Shown: piece after piece, positions 44,901 through 59,078 of the stretch | How positions within the stretch are numbered: position 1 is the first letter of the stretch | Layout: each line of letters starts with the position of its first letter | DNA from: Zopfochytrium polystomum | Taxonomy: Eukaryota > Chytridiomycota > Chytridiomycetes > Chytridiales > Chytridiaceae | Direction: 5' to 3' | DNA: 63,209 nucleotides | Assembly: GCA_025765615.1 (NCBI GenBank) | Contig: JAIVFJ010000333.1 | Location: forward strand, 1 to 63,209 | Translations under genes and position numbers: made by a program | The notes under the pieces: model-generated | What the model saw: the letters and a program-made list of their open reading frames with translations, nothing else | What the model was told of the DNA's origin: nothing | Database searches by the model: none

Positions 44901-46961
44901 GAGCGGGGGGCACAATGCGTTACCTTTTGCGGCCTGCACCGCGCCTTTTGCGGCTTGCACGGCCTCTTTGGCACCGCGCGCCGCCGTTATGGCACCTTTG
45001 AGCGCGCTGCCTGTTTGTGTGCGCGGAGGGAGGTGGGGATGGTGAAAGAGGAGGGAGAAAAGCAGTTTAGGTTTTGGCAATAAAGCGAGAGTAACCAGGC
45101 CGCACCACGGTCTTACCTCCAGGCACGACCAGGCCGGCGGCGCCTTCGGCCACTGTTCTCCCGGCGTCCTTGAGAACCCCTGTGTGTTGCGTTGGAGGTC
45201 AGCAACGGCAAAAACCAAAAAAAAAGTGGGAGAGGGAAGTGTGTGAGTGCGGGGGGGCTCACGCACTTGCGGCACTCTCGCCCTTGGCGATACCCTTGGC
45301 GACCGTGATGCCGGCCTCAACGGCCGTGAGGCCCGCGGCAATGGGCTTGCCGACTGGAATAATGTTGAGACGATAGAGAGTTAAGGGTTATAAAAGAAGG
45401 GCGCTCGTCAGTTTTTATTGGTTTGCAATGTACTTGGTTATCGAATAAAATTAAGAAAACGGGTGTGGGGATAAGGGTGGGGGGCCGGCGCAAAGGGGGT
45501 TACCTGGCGTGAGGCTTGCGATGGTTTGGAGGTTCTGCGTGTGTGAAGCGAGGGTGCGGATTTTGCGGCGTAACAAGGTGAAAATTAGCAACTATAACTG
45601 CCTACCCGGAAAGACTGAGCAGATGATCGAGATACCTTCAAGTCTCGTTCTGTTGATGCAGGGAAAAAAAGAACAGTTAGCGTCCAACTTGTGGGTGAGC
45701 GGAACAAAGAAAACTTACCGTTTGGAGCGGCCTTTTTCGCCGTGTCCAGAGCGCCTTTTCCAATGTCTTTCGCGATGGCTTTAAGGTAAGAGTAAATAAA
45801 AGCAAAGCGGCACTGGTGTCAATTTTGGTATCCACGAGTATTCATAACTGAACAAAGTTCTTACTTTTTATCGACTTTCCGTCCTTTATGTCCTTTACGG
45901 CTGTTATGGTGGTCTTGACTGCCCCCGTGATGGCTCTCGTAACTGTACCAAGGTGAAACTTTGGGTTAGGCCGTTCCTTTGTTTCAGGGGTGATCGGGGG
46001 ACGTGCAAATTCTGGTGATGTCCGACGCTCACCTGGTGTGGCATTTTCAACTACTTTCAACACCTAGGATTCCGAATGGAAAAAATGTGCAATGAAAAGC
46101 GAAAAGGACGGAAGTTCTCAGACGACTTGAGGCAGGACCGGTTACTGCAGAAAAAGGGTCTGACAAATTACCTTTGGTGCCACTTTTGCAACTGCCTTTG
46201 CAGTCTTTTTTTGCGGTGCGGAGGGAGGGTTCGAGGGACATTATTTAAACTAAATCCCACCAGGGCAACCGCAAGTGGTACTCACATCTTTGGCAGCAGT
46301 GGCGACACCCTTGGCAGCCTGGGAGAAAAAAGAGGCTGAGTGCGTTCGCTCCAGATCCGCCAGGTCGAAAGGGACTTACATCTTTCGCTACGTCAGCCAC
46401 ACCGTTTCCGACCTGAAAAAAACAAAAACAAAAAGCGTAAGGAAAGAACGAAAACTGATTACTTGCAGCCAAACCGTTTTAGCTGCGGTGGCGACGCCTT
46501 TGCCAACGTCCTTTGCGACGTCCGCCACGCCGTGAGCAGCTTCCTTTGCGACGTTGGCGACGCCGTTTCCAACATCCTTGGCCACGTTCTCGACCTGCAA
46601 CCCCGTTCGATGGGCATTACTTTAAGGCTAAAAGCGAGGCTGCGGTGCAAAAACAAAAAAAAAGAAAAGAAAAAACGGTACCGCGTGCACGGCTTTCTTG
46701 ATGGCGCCGCCGCGCCGGTGCAGCCTCCACCGGGGAATGTCATCGTCGACGGCGTCGCCCACGAACACGGCTTGCGGCACGGGGGACGTGAGGTGAAGGA
46801 CGCCGGCCTCTGCGAAGCAGCACCCCCACGTTGGAGGACATTTGATTCGGGGTTGTGGCGGTGACGACGGCGGCAGTATGGGCCGTGGCGGCGAGCAGCA
46901 TCGCCACCACGAGGGCGGTCGCCGTCGCCTTTGTCGCCACCGTCGAACGGCGCCGCGGCAT
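41922..46961 (-). CDS. Family gene 10: fused 40-residue 11-mer exon plus Gly-rich basic tail
   Basis: Exons: 46961-46682, 46594-46475, 46412-46380, 46318-46286, 46204-46172, 46063-46033, 45942-45865, 45778-45719, 45649-45636, 45534-45504, 45353-45267, 45179-45117, 45010-44924, 44855-41922. Exon 1 (MPRRRSTVATK, hydrophobic TALVVAMLLAATAHTAAVV) reaches the conserved RLHRRGGAIKKAVHA only after dropping one base from the C5 run at 46823-46827. The 120-nt second exon joins one 7-mer and three exact 11-mers: VENVAKD, VGNGVANVAKE, AAHGVADVAKD, VGKGVATAAKT. Next come VGNGVADVAKD, AAKGVATAAKD and TAKAVAKVAPK. The last exon opens EIKQGVQAAKSLPKAIKEAQ, shares the KRQARETLKENGIDVGSGKP block with genes 2 and 3, becomes Gly/Ala/Lys/Arg-rich and ends GGGGGKKK. 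It changes frame several times, chiefly near 44.5-43.6 kb. An upstream in-frame ATG at 47306 exists but precedes unconserved sequence. Function unknown. Confidence 0.76.
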
Positions 46962-47306
46962 GGTGTGTGTGGGAAGGAGAAGGCCAGTCGAGCGGTCGGA
47001 GGGTGGTGGTGGGGGCGGTCGCCTTGGAGAATCGGTACCGTTGACTTTGGGGGATGGTGGGTTCGACCACTTGAAGAGGGGTGGGAGGGGACCGTCGAGT
47101 AGTAGTAGTGGTGCGCGTCGAGGGCGAGTGCGTTCTTGCGGAGGTAGCCGCGACCGGGATCGCCGGGATTCTCTCTTGTATTTTTCCGTTCTTTTTTTTT
47201 TCGTTTTTCTTATTTTTTTCTCTCTCTCTCTCTGTCTCTCTCTGTCTCTTGCAATGCTCGAAATGAGCTTGTACTCAGCCCGCGTTCCGCTCTCTTTCTG
47301 TCTCAT

Positions 47307-47339
<33 letters not shown>

Positions 47340-47411
47340 GTCTCTCTCTCTCTCTGTCTCTGTCTCTCGCTCTCTCTCGGTCTCTCTCTCTCTGTCTCTT
47401 TTCTCTGTCTC

Positions 47412-47442
<31 letters not shown>

Positions 47443-49007
47443 CCTCTCTCTCCCTCTTTCCCTCGTGTCCCTCACAAAGATCTAGCTCCATCCCCGCGGA
47501 CATCAGCAGCAAGCAGCAGCAGCACAGACACAAAAGAACCCTTTTCGGGCGTTCGCGGACGTCGTCCGGGCCCGAGGCGGCACGGCACGCCACGGAGCAG
47601 GAGGCGCAGCACCCAAACAAACAACAACAACAACCTTGGACAACGCGTGCTTGTTTGTTTGTTTGTTTGTTTGTTGTCTGATTTCCTCTGTTGTCTGTCG
47701 TTGGACGACGACGACGACAATCCTCACGGTGCATACATGCGTGCATGCACCTAATTTTTTATTTTTATTTTTTATTTTTTTATTTTTTTTATCGTAGTGG
47801 CTGCACATCACTTTGCGAAATGACACCATTTCCCGACGACAACACAGATGGCAAGACAGAAAACCCGAAACTTCAGGAGCAAGGGGAGTCCTCCCAATGC
47901 AGACAGACACCAAACCAAGTCTGTTGTCGTCGTCGATTCGCTACCGTGACAAGTAAATGCATATGGGGGCAGGACTGACCCAGGCTAGATACGCGGCTCG
48001 AGTGCGTTAACTGCGTTGGCTTCAAAATGGACAATGGGACGCTATGCGACACGCCTTTCTGCCCTATCGTGGTGCATATGACTCTGATTGCCCGGGTCAG
48101 CTCTTTGCTCTTTGTCGCAAAGCAGTGCATTTTGCTGTCGAAGCGACCGCCGATTTGTCTTGGCTTTCACTCCATGGGGAGTCGGGGAGCAACCGCTCCC
48201 GCCAGTATCCCATCGCGCGTGCGAAAACGGTTGTTTGACGCGTGACGCCTTTCCCCGCGCCGCTGGCGATACTTGCGTGTGGGCTTACACCACCACCGTA
48301 TTGCCGCCCCAGACTTGCACCCTTTCCGTTGGTGACGCAGCATCGCCGGCGCGGTCTACTTCCACCTGTCTACATCGGCATTTCGGCACGCGCGGGCTGA
48401 GGCACCCTCTGCACTGAATGATTGCCGAATTGGGGGGTGGCTGTGTGAGTGTGAGTGGGTGTGTGGGTGGGAGTGCGAGTAATGAGTGTGTGGTGTGTGT
48501 TGTGGTATTTGCGAGTGTGCTTCGCCCTCCCTTTTCCCGTTTTGTGTCTCCCCTGGAACCTTGACCAAAAAAGGAAAAATTCTGACACACACATCTCCCT
48601 CTGCCTCTCCATTCCTTCTCACCTGCGCAATGAAACAAGCGCAGCATCGCACGACGCTTGGCAAGTTTTTCTCCGCGCAAGGATCTACTTCGCGCGTTTA
48701 TCGCAAGGGTTCGTTCGGGTTGACGCGAGACGAGGCTGTTGTCGCTGTCAGTGGCTATTGCGCGTTTGCGCTGACGATGATCTTCGCGCCACGCTTTACA
48801 TACAAGGCGCATTGGATTGAGGCTCACGCTTTCTGCCCCAGGAAATGTCAAGAAAGTGACAATTTACTAAAACCGGAACTGCAATTTTCAATACACAAAA
48901 TGGACAAGCAGGAAACAAAAACGACCGACAACCGACAAAAAAAAGGTGCTCATGTAACAGAGAGAGAAAAGCATCATAACGGACTGAATGAGCCAATCCT
49001 CCAATCG
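46962..49007. repeat. Spacer, left copy of a segmental duplication, with (CT)n tract
   Basis: A long CT/TCTG tract lies at about 47218-47458 ((GA)n on the coding strand of gene 10). The stretch from about 47490 to 49007, and on into the gene 11 3' end to about 49830, is highly similar to 53990-56060. A CAG-rich stretch near 47505-47524 and a T-rich stretch at 47754-47790 are also shared. The segment of about 200 bp at 47941-48151 is inverted in the other copy. Open frames in it are not conserved between the copies, so I call no gene. Confidence 0.7.
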
Positions 49008-50683
49008 CTACTTCTTGCGACTACCACCGGCAGGCTTTGCTGCGACTGCAGCCTTACCAGCAGGTGCATTTTTCTTTGCTGGCCCCGGAGCGACCGGTTT
49101 TGGCGCTAGCTTTCCTGTCGCCCCTGCAGTCTTGCCGGCCACCGGAGTCTTTGGCGCAGTCGCTGCCCGCTTGGACGACGCTGCTGGCCCCTGTCTCGCA
49201 ACTGCAGCGGGCTGCTTCGCTTTCGGGCCCACCGCTTTGTTGCTGTATGCGCCTTTTGGATTGCCGCCACCGCTGACCGCTTCGCGCGTTGCAGGACCTT
49301 TCGCAGCCGCACGGGGCGCTCCCTTTAAAGAGCCTCCTGCGCTGGCGCTTGAAGCCGCCTTGGCAGCAGTCGGGTTCTTCGCGCCACTTTTGGCTGCGTT
49401 GAGCACGCCCTGTGTCTGTACCTTAGCCTTGGCGCCCACACCGGGACCCTTTGCGGCCATACGGCTGGCTCCTTTCGCAGAGCTTCCAGCACCGACCGCC
49501 GAACCGCTAGCACGTGGACCGCCCTTTCCGACTCCAGGGCCGCCTGCTGCAGCAACACGGGTGGAAGCTGCCTTGCCGCCACCGCCGAGGGCTTTCCCCA
49601 CTAGACTGGAAGCTGCCTTGCCCGCGATATTCCCGAGCCCCGTCTCGCCCAAGTGGTTGTTCACCAACTCGCGTGCCGCGTGGCCTGCAAGGCTGGACGC
49701 CGCCTTCGCGACCGTCGGGTTCTTGGCAACGCTTTTGGCGGCGGTGAGCACGCCCCGCGTAAGTGACTTCGCCTTGCTGCCTGCACCGCCCGCACCGGCT
49801 CCGTTTGCTGCCGAGAAGCTCTTGGCAGCCATGCGGCCTGCTCCTTTCGCAGAACCTCCGCCTGCCGGACCGCCACCCTCGAGGAGCGCCGTTCCCGACT
49901 CCGGCGCCGCCTACAGCGCCACGGGCAGAAACTCCCTTGCCCCCACCACCGAGCGCCTTGCCAACAAGGCTGGACGCCCCCTTGCCCGCGACATTACCGA
50001 GCCCCGTCCCGCCCAAATGATTGTTCACAAGCTCCCGCGCCGCGTGGCCCGCAAGGCTGGACGCCGCCTTGGCCACCGTCGGGTTCTTGGTGACGCTCTT
50101 TGCAATGTTGAGCACGCCGCGCGACAGCGTCTTCGCCTTGCCCGCCGCCGCGGCGCCCGTGCCGCCCGATCCGCCGAGTCCCGCTCTGCTCTTGACGGCA
50201 GTCGTTATTTTGCTCAGCGCGTCCGCCGCCTTCTTCGATCCAACCTGCGCGCCCATGCCGCCGCCGGCTTTTACCGTAGAAGGGCCCTTTCCCATATTGG
50301 GCGCCTCACGTACCGTCGCAGGCCGGTCCCTTGACGCCACCCTTGGCTCCGCCGACAACGCCTCTCCCCGCCGCCGCCGCCTTCGCCCCGCCGCCACCGC
50401 CGCCGCCGCCAAGCACCTTGTTCGCGACCGCCGACGCCGCCTTGCCCACCGCGCCCGCCGTCCCTGGGTCGCCGCCGGCCGCGCCAACCGCGTGCTCCAC
50501 CGCGTGCTGGGCGATCTTGGCGCCGGCTTTGGCGACGACGGCTTTCGTGATGATCGGCCCGCCGGCCGTCGGGGCCGTTGCGGCCTGCTTGACGAGCGAC
50601 GGGAGGCTGCGCGCCGCTTGCACGCCTTCTTTGACCTCTGTAGATTGTGAGTTCCAGGTTGTTGGTGGGTGGCGATGGTTTTT

Positions 50684-50722
<39 letters not shown>

Positions 50723-53065
50723 GTTGTGGAGAACGGTTAGTGTTGTCTCCGGTTCATGAACCGCCGACGGGCTGAGCGCCGCGTGCTGCTTCTCACGTTT
50801 TGCTGAGTTGACTGCTCCCTTGACTTCCTTCCCTGCCGTCACGAGCTTTTTCAACGCGCCGCCTTTCAAATACAGGTCAGTATCGAGAAAATGGTCATTT
50901 GCGAGTGTGCGGTCAAACAGAAAGTCACGCACCTCCTGGTACCATGCTGATGGCCCCCTGGGCCACCGTCTTACCAACATCCTTGAATATTTCTGGTAGG
51001 GAACCATGTTATTCTGGAATATTACCAAGGAGAAGGAGCACAGCAGAAAGAAATAAGGGAAAATTGCTTACGTCCTGCTTTCTCTCCCTTGACGATTCCT
51101 TTCGCGAGAGCGATTCCGCCTTGGATAGCAGTGACGCCGGCACTTACGACTTTCCCGACTGATCACGGTGGAGAGCGATTAAGCGAAAGATTGAAAACCC
51201 CGGTTAAGGAGGGTCGGGGTGAAATTATATGACGAATTGTCTTACGAGGGTTGGGAACGAAATTTGCAACGGTTTGGATGTTCTGGGGAGTATTCGGTTG
51301 AGTGCTTCATTATGACAGTGGCTCGTACCTTCAAGTCTCGCTCTAATCAATGAAGTCGTCGTTGAGTTGCATTGTGGAACAAGAAAAAATAAGAAACGGC
51401 GGCGGACCTTACCATTCGGAAGAGCCTGCTTGCCGTACTTCAAAACGTCCGAGCCAAGCCCTTTCATCACAGCTGCGAAAAAGCAATTGCGTCAGAATTT
51501 GAGAAGTTGACTTTCGAAATGGGGAGAGCTACACCAACTTACTTCCAAAGCTTTTCCCCTTGGCGATGTTTTTTCCAAAATCGATGCCGGTTTTGACTAT
51601 TCCAGTAATGGCCCCTGTTTACTTTAAGCGGTTTTCGGAGGGGAAAATCGGCGTCGTAGCGGGATCAGTGCGCGAAGCGAAGGAAATCGACAAAGAAAAA
51701 GTAAACAAACTTGGCGTGGCGTTTTCCACTACATTCAGTATCTTACAGGGAAAACTTTCAAGATTAGTTGCAGCCGTGAGCCATAAATGCAGACTAGTAC
51801 AATTACCTTCGGTGCTACTTTTACGATCTTGTGTTTTGTTTGAAGTTCTCAGCGAAACGTTTTAACAGCGAAGGACTTACCGCTTTGCCAGCCTATTTGA
51901 AGATAGAAGCAACATAATCGATAAGAGCGATCAGGAAAGCAAAATGTATTTAGCGAGTTGGAATTGTAAGTGGAAGAAAATGAAAAAATGTGAGAAGCAT
52001 ACTGCTTTCGCCGCTGTTACTGCTCCGCTTCCGACCTGGTGATCGTTCAGAAAATAGATCTCTTAGTACTCCTCCCTAGTCGTGTAGAGAAACTATGAAT
52101 TACCGTTGTTGCGGCTTTCACGACGCCCTGTTCAACCTAGATTCTTTGGCGTTAGGGTCTCCGCCGACCTTCGAAAACGATCCGAACTGACTGTTGTCGC
52201 GGCCTTTACAACCCCTTGAGCAGCCTCTTTCGCCACGTTTGCGACGCCGTTTCCGACCTGCGAGACGTTTATCAGATTGTCAGCGGCCGCCGACCAGGGA
52301 GAAAACAATCGATCCGAGGCAACTGGCCCTCTACTGGGGCTCCCTACCGTGACGGCTGCATTCTTGATTCCATTTCCAACCTGCGATATTAAGGTGTGCG
52401 ATTAATCACCCTGACCGACAGGCCACACGCCAAACGCCGCAATTTGCCCTCTACTGGGACTCCCTACCGTGACGGCTGCATTCTTGATTCCATTTCCAAC
52501 CTGCGATATTATGGTGTGCCATTAATCACCCTGACTGACGGGCCACACGCCAAACGCCGGGCACGTACAGTCTGGGCCGCATTCTTAATACCGTTCCCGA
52601 TCTTGTTTTTGAGCGGTCAGGAAGCGCGCGGTTAGCGCTCAATCATATTGACGGAGTACGCTCGACGTTTTTGTCGCTTACACTTTGGAATGCGTGCTTG
52701 ATCTTTCCGCCACGCCGGTGCAACGAGACTAATCGGCTCCCTTCGGCCACCTGCGAGCTCGCTTCACCGCCGACGCCACCGTCGATCGTCGCCGCCGCGC
52801 CACTTTCCGCTTGGGCGGCAAGTTGGCCGACGACGACGTCACCGATCGCGTTCGGATCCGGAGTCGCTGCCACGGACGTCACCGAGCACCACAGGGCGGC
52901 TAGAACGACGAGAAGAAGGGAGAATCGCCGATAAACGCGCTGAAGCTCGTTGGGGCGGCGAAGGCGGCTCGCCGATGAGATAACTGATGGACTTGCTCTG
53001 GTCGAAAGGGCTGCCGCACTCGGCCGCCGCTGCGGCCGCTGCTTCGACGATGGCTGGGAACCCAT
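49008..53065 (-). CDS. Family gene 11: mosaic member with duplicated mini-exon
   Basis: Exon 1 is 53065-52682 (128 codons, MGSQPSSKQR, hydrophobic RFSLLLVVLAALWCSVTSVA, ending LVSLHRRGGKIKHAFQS). Then 52601-52569 IGNGIKNAAQT, 52500-52468 and 52380-52348 (both VGNGIKNAAVT), 52257-52192 (22 aa), 52136-52104 VEQGVVKAATT, 52035-52003 VGSGAVTAAKA, the 12-nt exon 51892-51881 AGKA, 51827-51807 IVKVAPK, 51741-51711, 51621-51543, 51472-51413, 51342-51329 (ERDLK), 51282-51246, 51158-51072, 50992-50933, 50862-50797 and last exon 50637-49008. The tail is Ala/Gly/Lys-rich with two copies of an AKNPTVAKAASSLAGHAARE unit and ends GGSRKK. Frame breaks occur at the C4 run 51612-51615, near 50310 and near 49880. 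The 5' half matches gene 13 and the 3' end matches gene 12. Function unknown. Confidence 0.76.
50685..50720. repeat. Poly-T run in the last intron of gene 11
   Basis: About 36 T on the plus strand (poly-A on the coding strand) inside the intron before the last exon. The matching intron of gene 13 has about 26 T at 60886-60911, so the tract predates the duplication and has changed length since. Confidence 0.85.
52348..52587 (-). repeat. 120-bp tandem duplication carrying a whole 11-mer exon
   Basis: The block beginning near 52331 (GCCCTCTACTGGGG, exon VGNGIKNAAVT, GCGATATTA, then ACGCCAAACGCCG) repeats about 120 bp later with only a few mismatches. Each copy contains a complete 33-nt exon with its own acceptor and donor. 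Gene 13 has a single copy at 62529-62497. This is a very young exon duplication that adds one 11-residue unit without changing the frame. Confidence 0.9.
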
Positions 53066-55356
<2,291 letters not shown>

Positions 55357-58300
55357 CTACTTCTTGCGACTACCACCGGCAGGCTTGGCTGCGACTGCAG
55401 CCTTACCAGCAGGTGCATTTTTCTTTGCTGGCCCCGGAGCGACCAGTTTTGGCGCTATCTTTCCTGGCGCACCTGCAGTCTTGCCGGCCACCGGAGTATT
55501 TGGCGTTGCCGCCTCCCGTTTGGACGACGCTGCTGGCCCCTGTCTCGCCACTGCAGCGGGTTGCTTCGCTTTCGGGTCCGCCGCTTTGTTGCTGAATGCG
55601 CCTTTTGGATTGCCGCCACCGCTGACCGCTTCGCGCGTTGCAGGACCTTTCGCAGACGCACTGGGCGCTCCCTTTACAGAACCTCCTGCGTTGGCGTTTG
55701 AAGCCGCCTTGGCAGCAGTTGGGTTCTTCGCGCCACTTTTGGCTGCGTTGAGCACGCCTTGCGTCTGTACCTTCGCCTTGCCGCCCGCATCGGGACCCTT
55801 TGCGGCCATGCGGCTTGCTTCTTTCGCAGAACTTCCAGCACCGACCGCCGAACCACTAGCACGCGGACCGCCCTTTCCGACTCCAGGGCCGCCTGCTGCA
55901 GCGACAGGGGTGGAAGCTGCCTTGCCGCCACCGCCGAGTGCTTTCCCCACTGGACTGGAGGCCGCCTTGCCCGCGATATTCCCGAGCCCCGTCTCGCCCA
56001 AGTTGTTGTTCACAAGCTCCCGCGCCGCGTGGCTCGCAAGGCTCGACGCCGCCTTGCCCACGGTCGGGTTCTTGGCGACGCTCTTTGCAATGTTGAGCAC
56101 GCCGCGCGACAGCGTCTTCGTCTTGCCCGCCGCCGCCGTGCCCGCGGCGCCCGTGCCGCCCGATCCGCCGAGTCCTGCTCTGCTCTTGACGGCCGTCGTT
56201 ATTTGCTCAGCGCGTCCGCCGCCTTCTTCGATCCAACCTGCGCGCCCATGCCGCCGCCGGCTCTTGCCGTAGTCGGGCCCTTGCCCGTATTGGGCGCCCC
56301 GCGTGCCGTCGCCGCCGGTCCCTTGTCGCCACCCATGGCTCCGCCGACGACGCCTCTCCCCGCCGACGCCGCCGCCGCCGCCTTCGCCCCGCCGCCACCG
56401 CCGCCGCCGCCGCCAAGCACCTTGTTCGCGACCGCCGCCGCCGCCTTGCCCACCGCGCCCGCCGTCCCTGGGTCGCCGCCGCCGGCCGCGCCAACCGCGT
56501 GCTCCACCGCGTGCTGGGCGATCTTGGCGCCGGCTTTGGCGACGACGGCTTTCGTGATGATCGGCCCGCCGGCCGTCTGTGCCTTTGCGGCCTGCTTGAC
56601 GAGCGACGGGAGGCTGCGCGCCGCTTGCACGCCTTGCTTGACCTCTGGTTGTTTTGTGAGGGGGATTTGTGTCGTGAAACCGTCGGCCAAGGTCACGGTA
56701 AATATGGCTTTTGCCATCACTCACCCTTGCCGGTGCTGACTGCCCCCTTGATCTCCTTTCCGGCCGTCGCAAGCTTCTTCAGGACACCGCCTGCAAGAAG
56801 AGTAAACGGTCAGCGCTTTGAAACTTGCATTCGAGCGCAATATGCTTCCGGTAGTTGGTCACGAACCTCCGGGCACCATGCCGATGGCGCCGTCGGCCAC
56901 GGTTTTACCGACATTCCTGAGAATTCCTTGTAGTTCAATAAGGCGAGTCAGACACGAGGAAACTGCAGATAAAAAGACGAATGCAGACTCGAGGCTCCAT
57001 CCGACACGACTTACTGCCTGCACTCTCTCCCTTCGCAATTCCTTTCCCGAGAGCGATGCCGCCTTCAACAGCCGTCACACCGGCGCTCACAGCTTTTCCG
57101 ACTTTGGTGCGAGGCTGTACGTTCAGTAATACAGGAATATCACGGGTAAAAAAGGAGAACAAAATCTCTTACCAGGGTTCGGTACGACGTTTGCCACGGT
57201 TTGCAGGTTCTGAAGATTTTTCTCAGGCAATTCGCACTTTTTAGCTGAGTTTGTCGTACCTTCAAGTCTCGCTCTGATAAAGCCGTGATAATTCCACACT
57301 ATGCGAGCAAATGGCGGGAATTACGCGCGGCCCAGCAGCTTACCGTTGGGCAAAGCCTTCTTGCCGTATTTTAAAGCGTCCGAGCCGACTCCTTTCATAA
57401 CAGCTGCGGAGAAACAAACGCAAGAGTAAGCAAGTAAAGGATGGGAAACTTCTCAAACTTACTTCCGAAGCTTTTCCCCTTGGCAATATTTTTTCCGGCA
57501 TCGATACCGGTTTTGACCGCTCCAGTGATGGCCCTGCTTACTGTAGGCGGTTTTCGGTGGAAAGCAGCCGCGATAGAGCGGGATTCAGTGTGAGGAGAGA
57601 GGCAAAAGGAGCACTTACCTGGTGTCGCGTTTTTCAACGACATTAAGGACCTTTAGTAGCGGAAACGTAAGTTGCGACTGTGAAAGAAAACGAGGGCTCC
57701 GTTACCTTTGGTGCGACTTTTACAATCTTTCGATTTACATCAAGGGTTCAGCCGAGGGGCTTGTTCGTAGTCCTCGGACTCACCTCTTTGCCAGCCTGTT
57801 GTTGAAGAGGGCGAATTCGGTTTGAGCAGAATCGATAAGGAAAGAGAGCGTTGGGTTCGTAAAAACAAGACGCACCGCTTTTGCCGCCGTTGTGATTCCC
57901 TTTCCGGCATCTTTCGCAACGTTCACAGTGGTCTTTTCGACCTAAAGATCAAAATGGGTTCAGTGGTCGCTGGAGTTGGAACGCATGAAAAATGTAGCGA
58001 AAAAAAAGTACCGCTTTCGCCGCCGTGGCTACTCCGTTTCCGACCTCGTGGTTTGTAGGAAAGGAAAGGATTCAGTACGCCCCCCAGTCATCGAGAAAAC
58101 TGTGAAGTACCGTTGTTGCGGCTTTCGCAACCCCCTGAGCGGCGTCTTTGGCCACGTTGGCGACCCCGTTTTCGACCTGTCCCGCCAGTATATGTAAATC
58201 ATCCACGACTTCAACATGAAAAAAAAAATTTAAAAAAAAACATTGAAGTACCGTTTTTGCCGCATTCACTGCGCCCTGCTCAACCTAAACATTCACGGAC

Positions 58301-59078
58301 GTTAAGTCGTACATTACTGCGCGCGTCGTCTTCAAAACGATTCGAACTGACCTTTGTTGCGGCTTTGGCAACTCCTTGAGCAGCGTCTTTGGCCACGTTC
58401 GCGACGCCGTTGCCGACCTGCGAGACCAACACCGGACGGTCAATGAAGTGCGGACTCCGCAGAAAATGACAACAATGACCAACCTTTGTTGCGGTCGACG
58501 CGACTCCATTTCCAACCTGCGCCCGAAACCGAGGTCGGAATGTCAGTGGAAGCGGACCGGCTGACAGAACTGGAAGTGTGGTACTCACCGTGACCGCTGC
58601 ATTCTTGATGCCACCTCCAACCTGGGAATTCACGGCGGCCCTTGTTCAGTGTCCGTCGCTCGGCCCACGCAAAAAACACGGGACGCCTACCGTTTCGGCC
58701 GCTTTCTTTATGCCTGAACCCATCTTGTGTTGATGTGCAGAGCGTGGTTAGTGTTGACCACGAAAAAGGTTAGAGGCCTTCGCTTACATCTTGAAATCCC
58801 TTCTTGATCTTTCCGCCGCGTCGGTACAGCGCGACCAAGGCGCTTCCGCCATCCGCGTGCGAGACCGCCGCTGAGTCGTCGCCGCCGCCACCGTCGCTGT
58901 TAGCAACAAGAGCTGGTGCGGCAAAAGATGGGGGAGACCACCAAAGGGCGGCAAGAAGGACGAGAAACAGCGAGACGGGCAAGAGACGTCTGCGGCGACG
59001 GCGCGCAGCAGCTCTGCACGAAAAGGCGGCCGCGCCTGGCTGCTGCTGTTGCTGCTCCCGCTGCTTCGGGGGCCTCAT
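55357..59078 (-). CDS. Family gene 12: member with the longest 11-mer array
   Basis: Exon 1 is 59078-58788 (97 codons, MRPPKQREQ, hydrophobic LLPVSLFLVLLAALWWSPPS, ending LVALYRRGGKIKKGFQD). Mini-exons: 58723-58691 MGSGIKKAAET, 58621-58589 VGGGIKNAAVT, 58516-58484 VGNGVASTATK, 58417-58352 (22 aa, VGNGVANVAKD plus AAQGVAKAATK), 58284-58252 VEQGAVNAAKT, 58176-58111 (22 aa), 58044-58012 VGNGVATAAKA, 57941-57876 (22 aa), 12-nt 57795-57784 AGKE, 57726-57706 IVKVAPK. Then 57650-57619, 57540-57463, 57403-57344, 57273-57260 (ERDLK), 57209-57173, 57101-57015, 56926-56867, 56790-56725 and last exon 56644-55357. About 130 residues of uninterrupted 11-mer helix result. Frame breaks: the T5 run 57630-57634 (+1) and a T3 where gene 11 has T4 near 56200 (-1). 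The tail is Ala/Gly/Lys-rich and ends GGSRKK. Function unknown. Confidence 0.78.

Noticed and set aside
47001..47306. Upstream ATG at 47306 as the start of gene 10
   Set aside because: It would add an Arg/Glu/Lys-rich stretch encoded by the microsatellite and flank, and no paralogue has it. The ATG at 46961 puts the hydrophobic segment near the N-terminus as in other members.
47890..48240. Short ORF beginning MDNGTLCDTPFC in the duplicated spacer
   Set aside because: The homologous stretch in the second spacer is inverted and its frame is not preserved, so it is unlikely to be coding.
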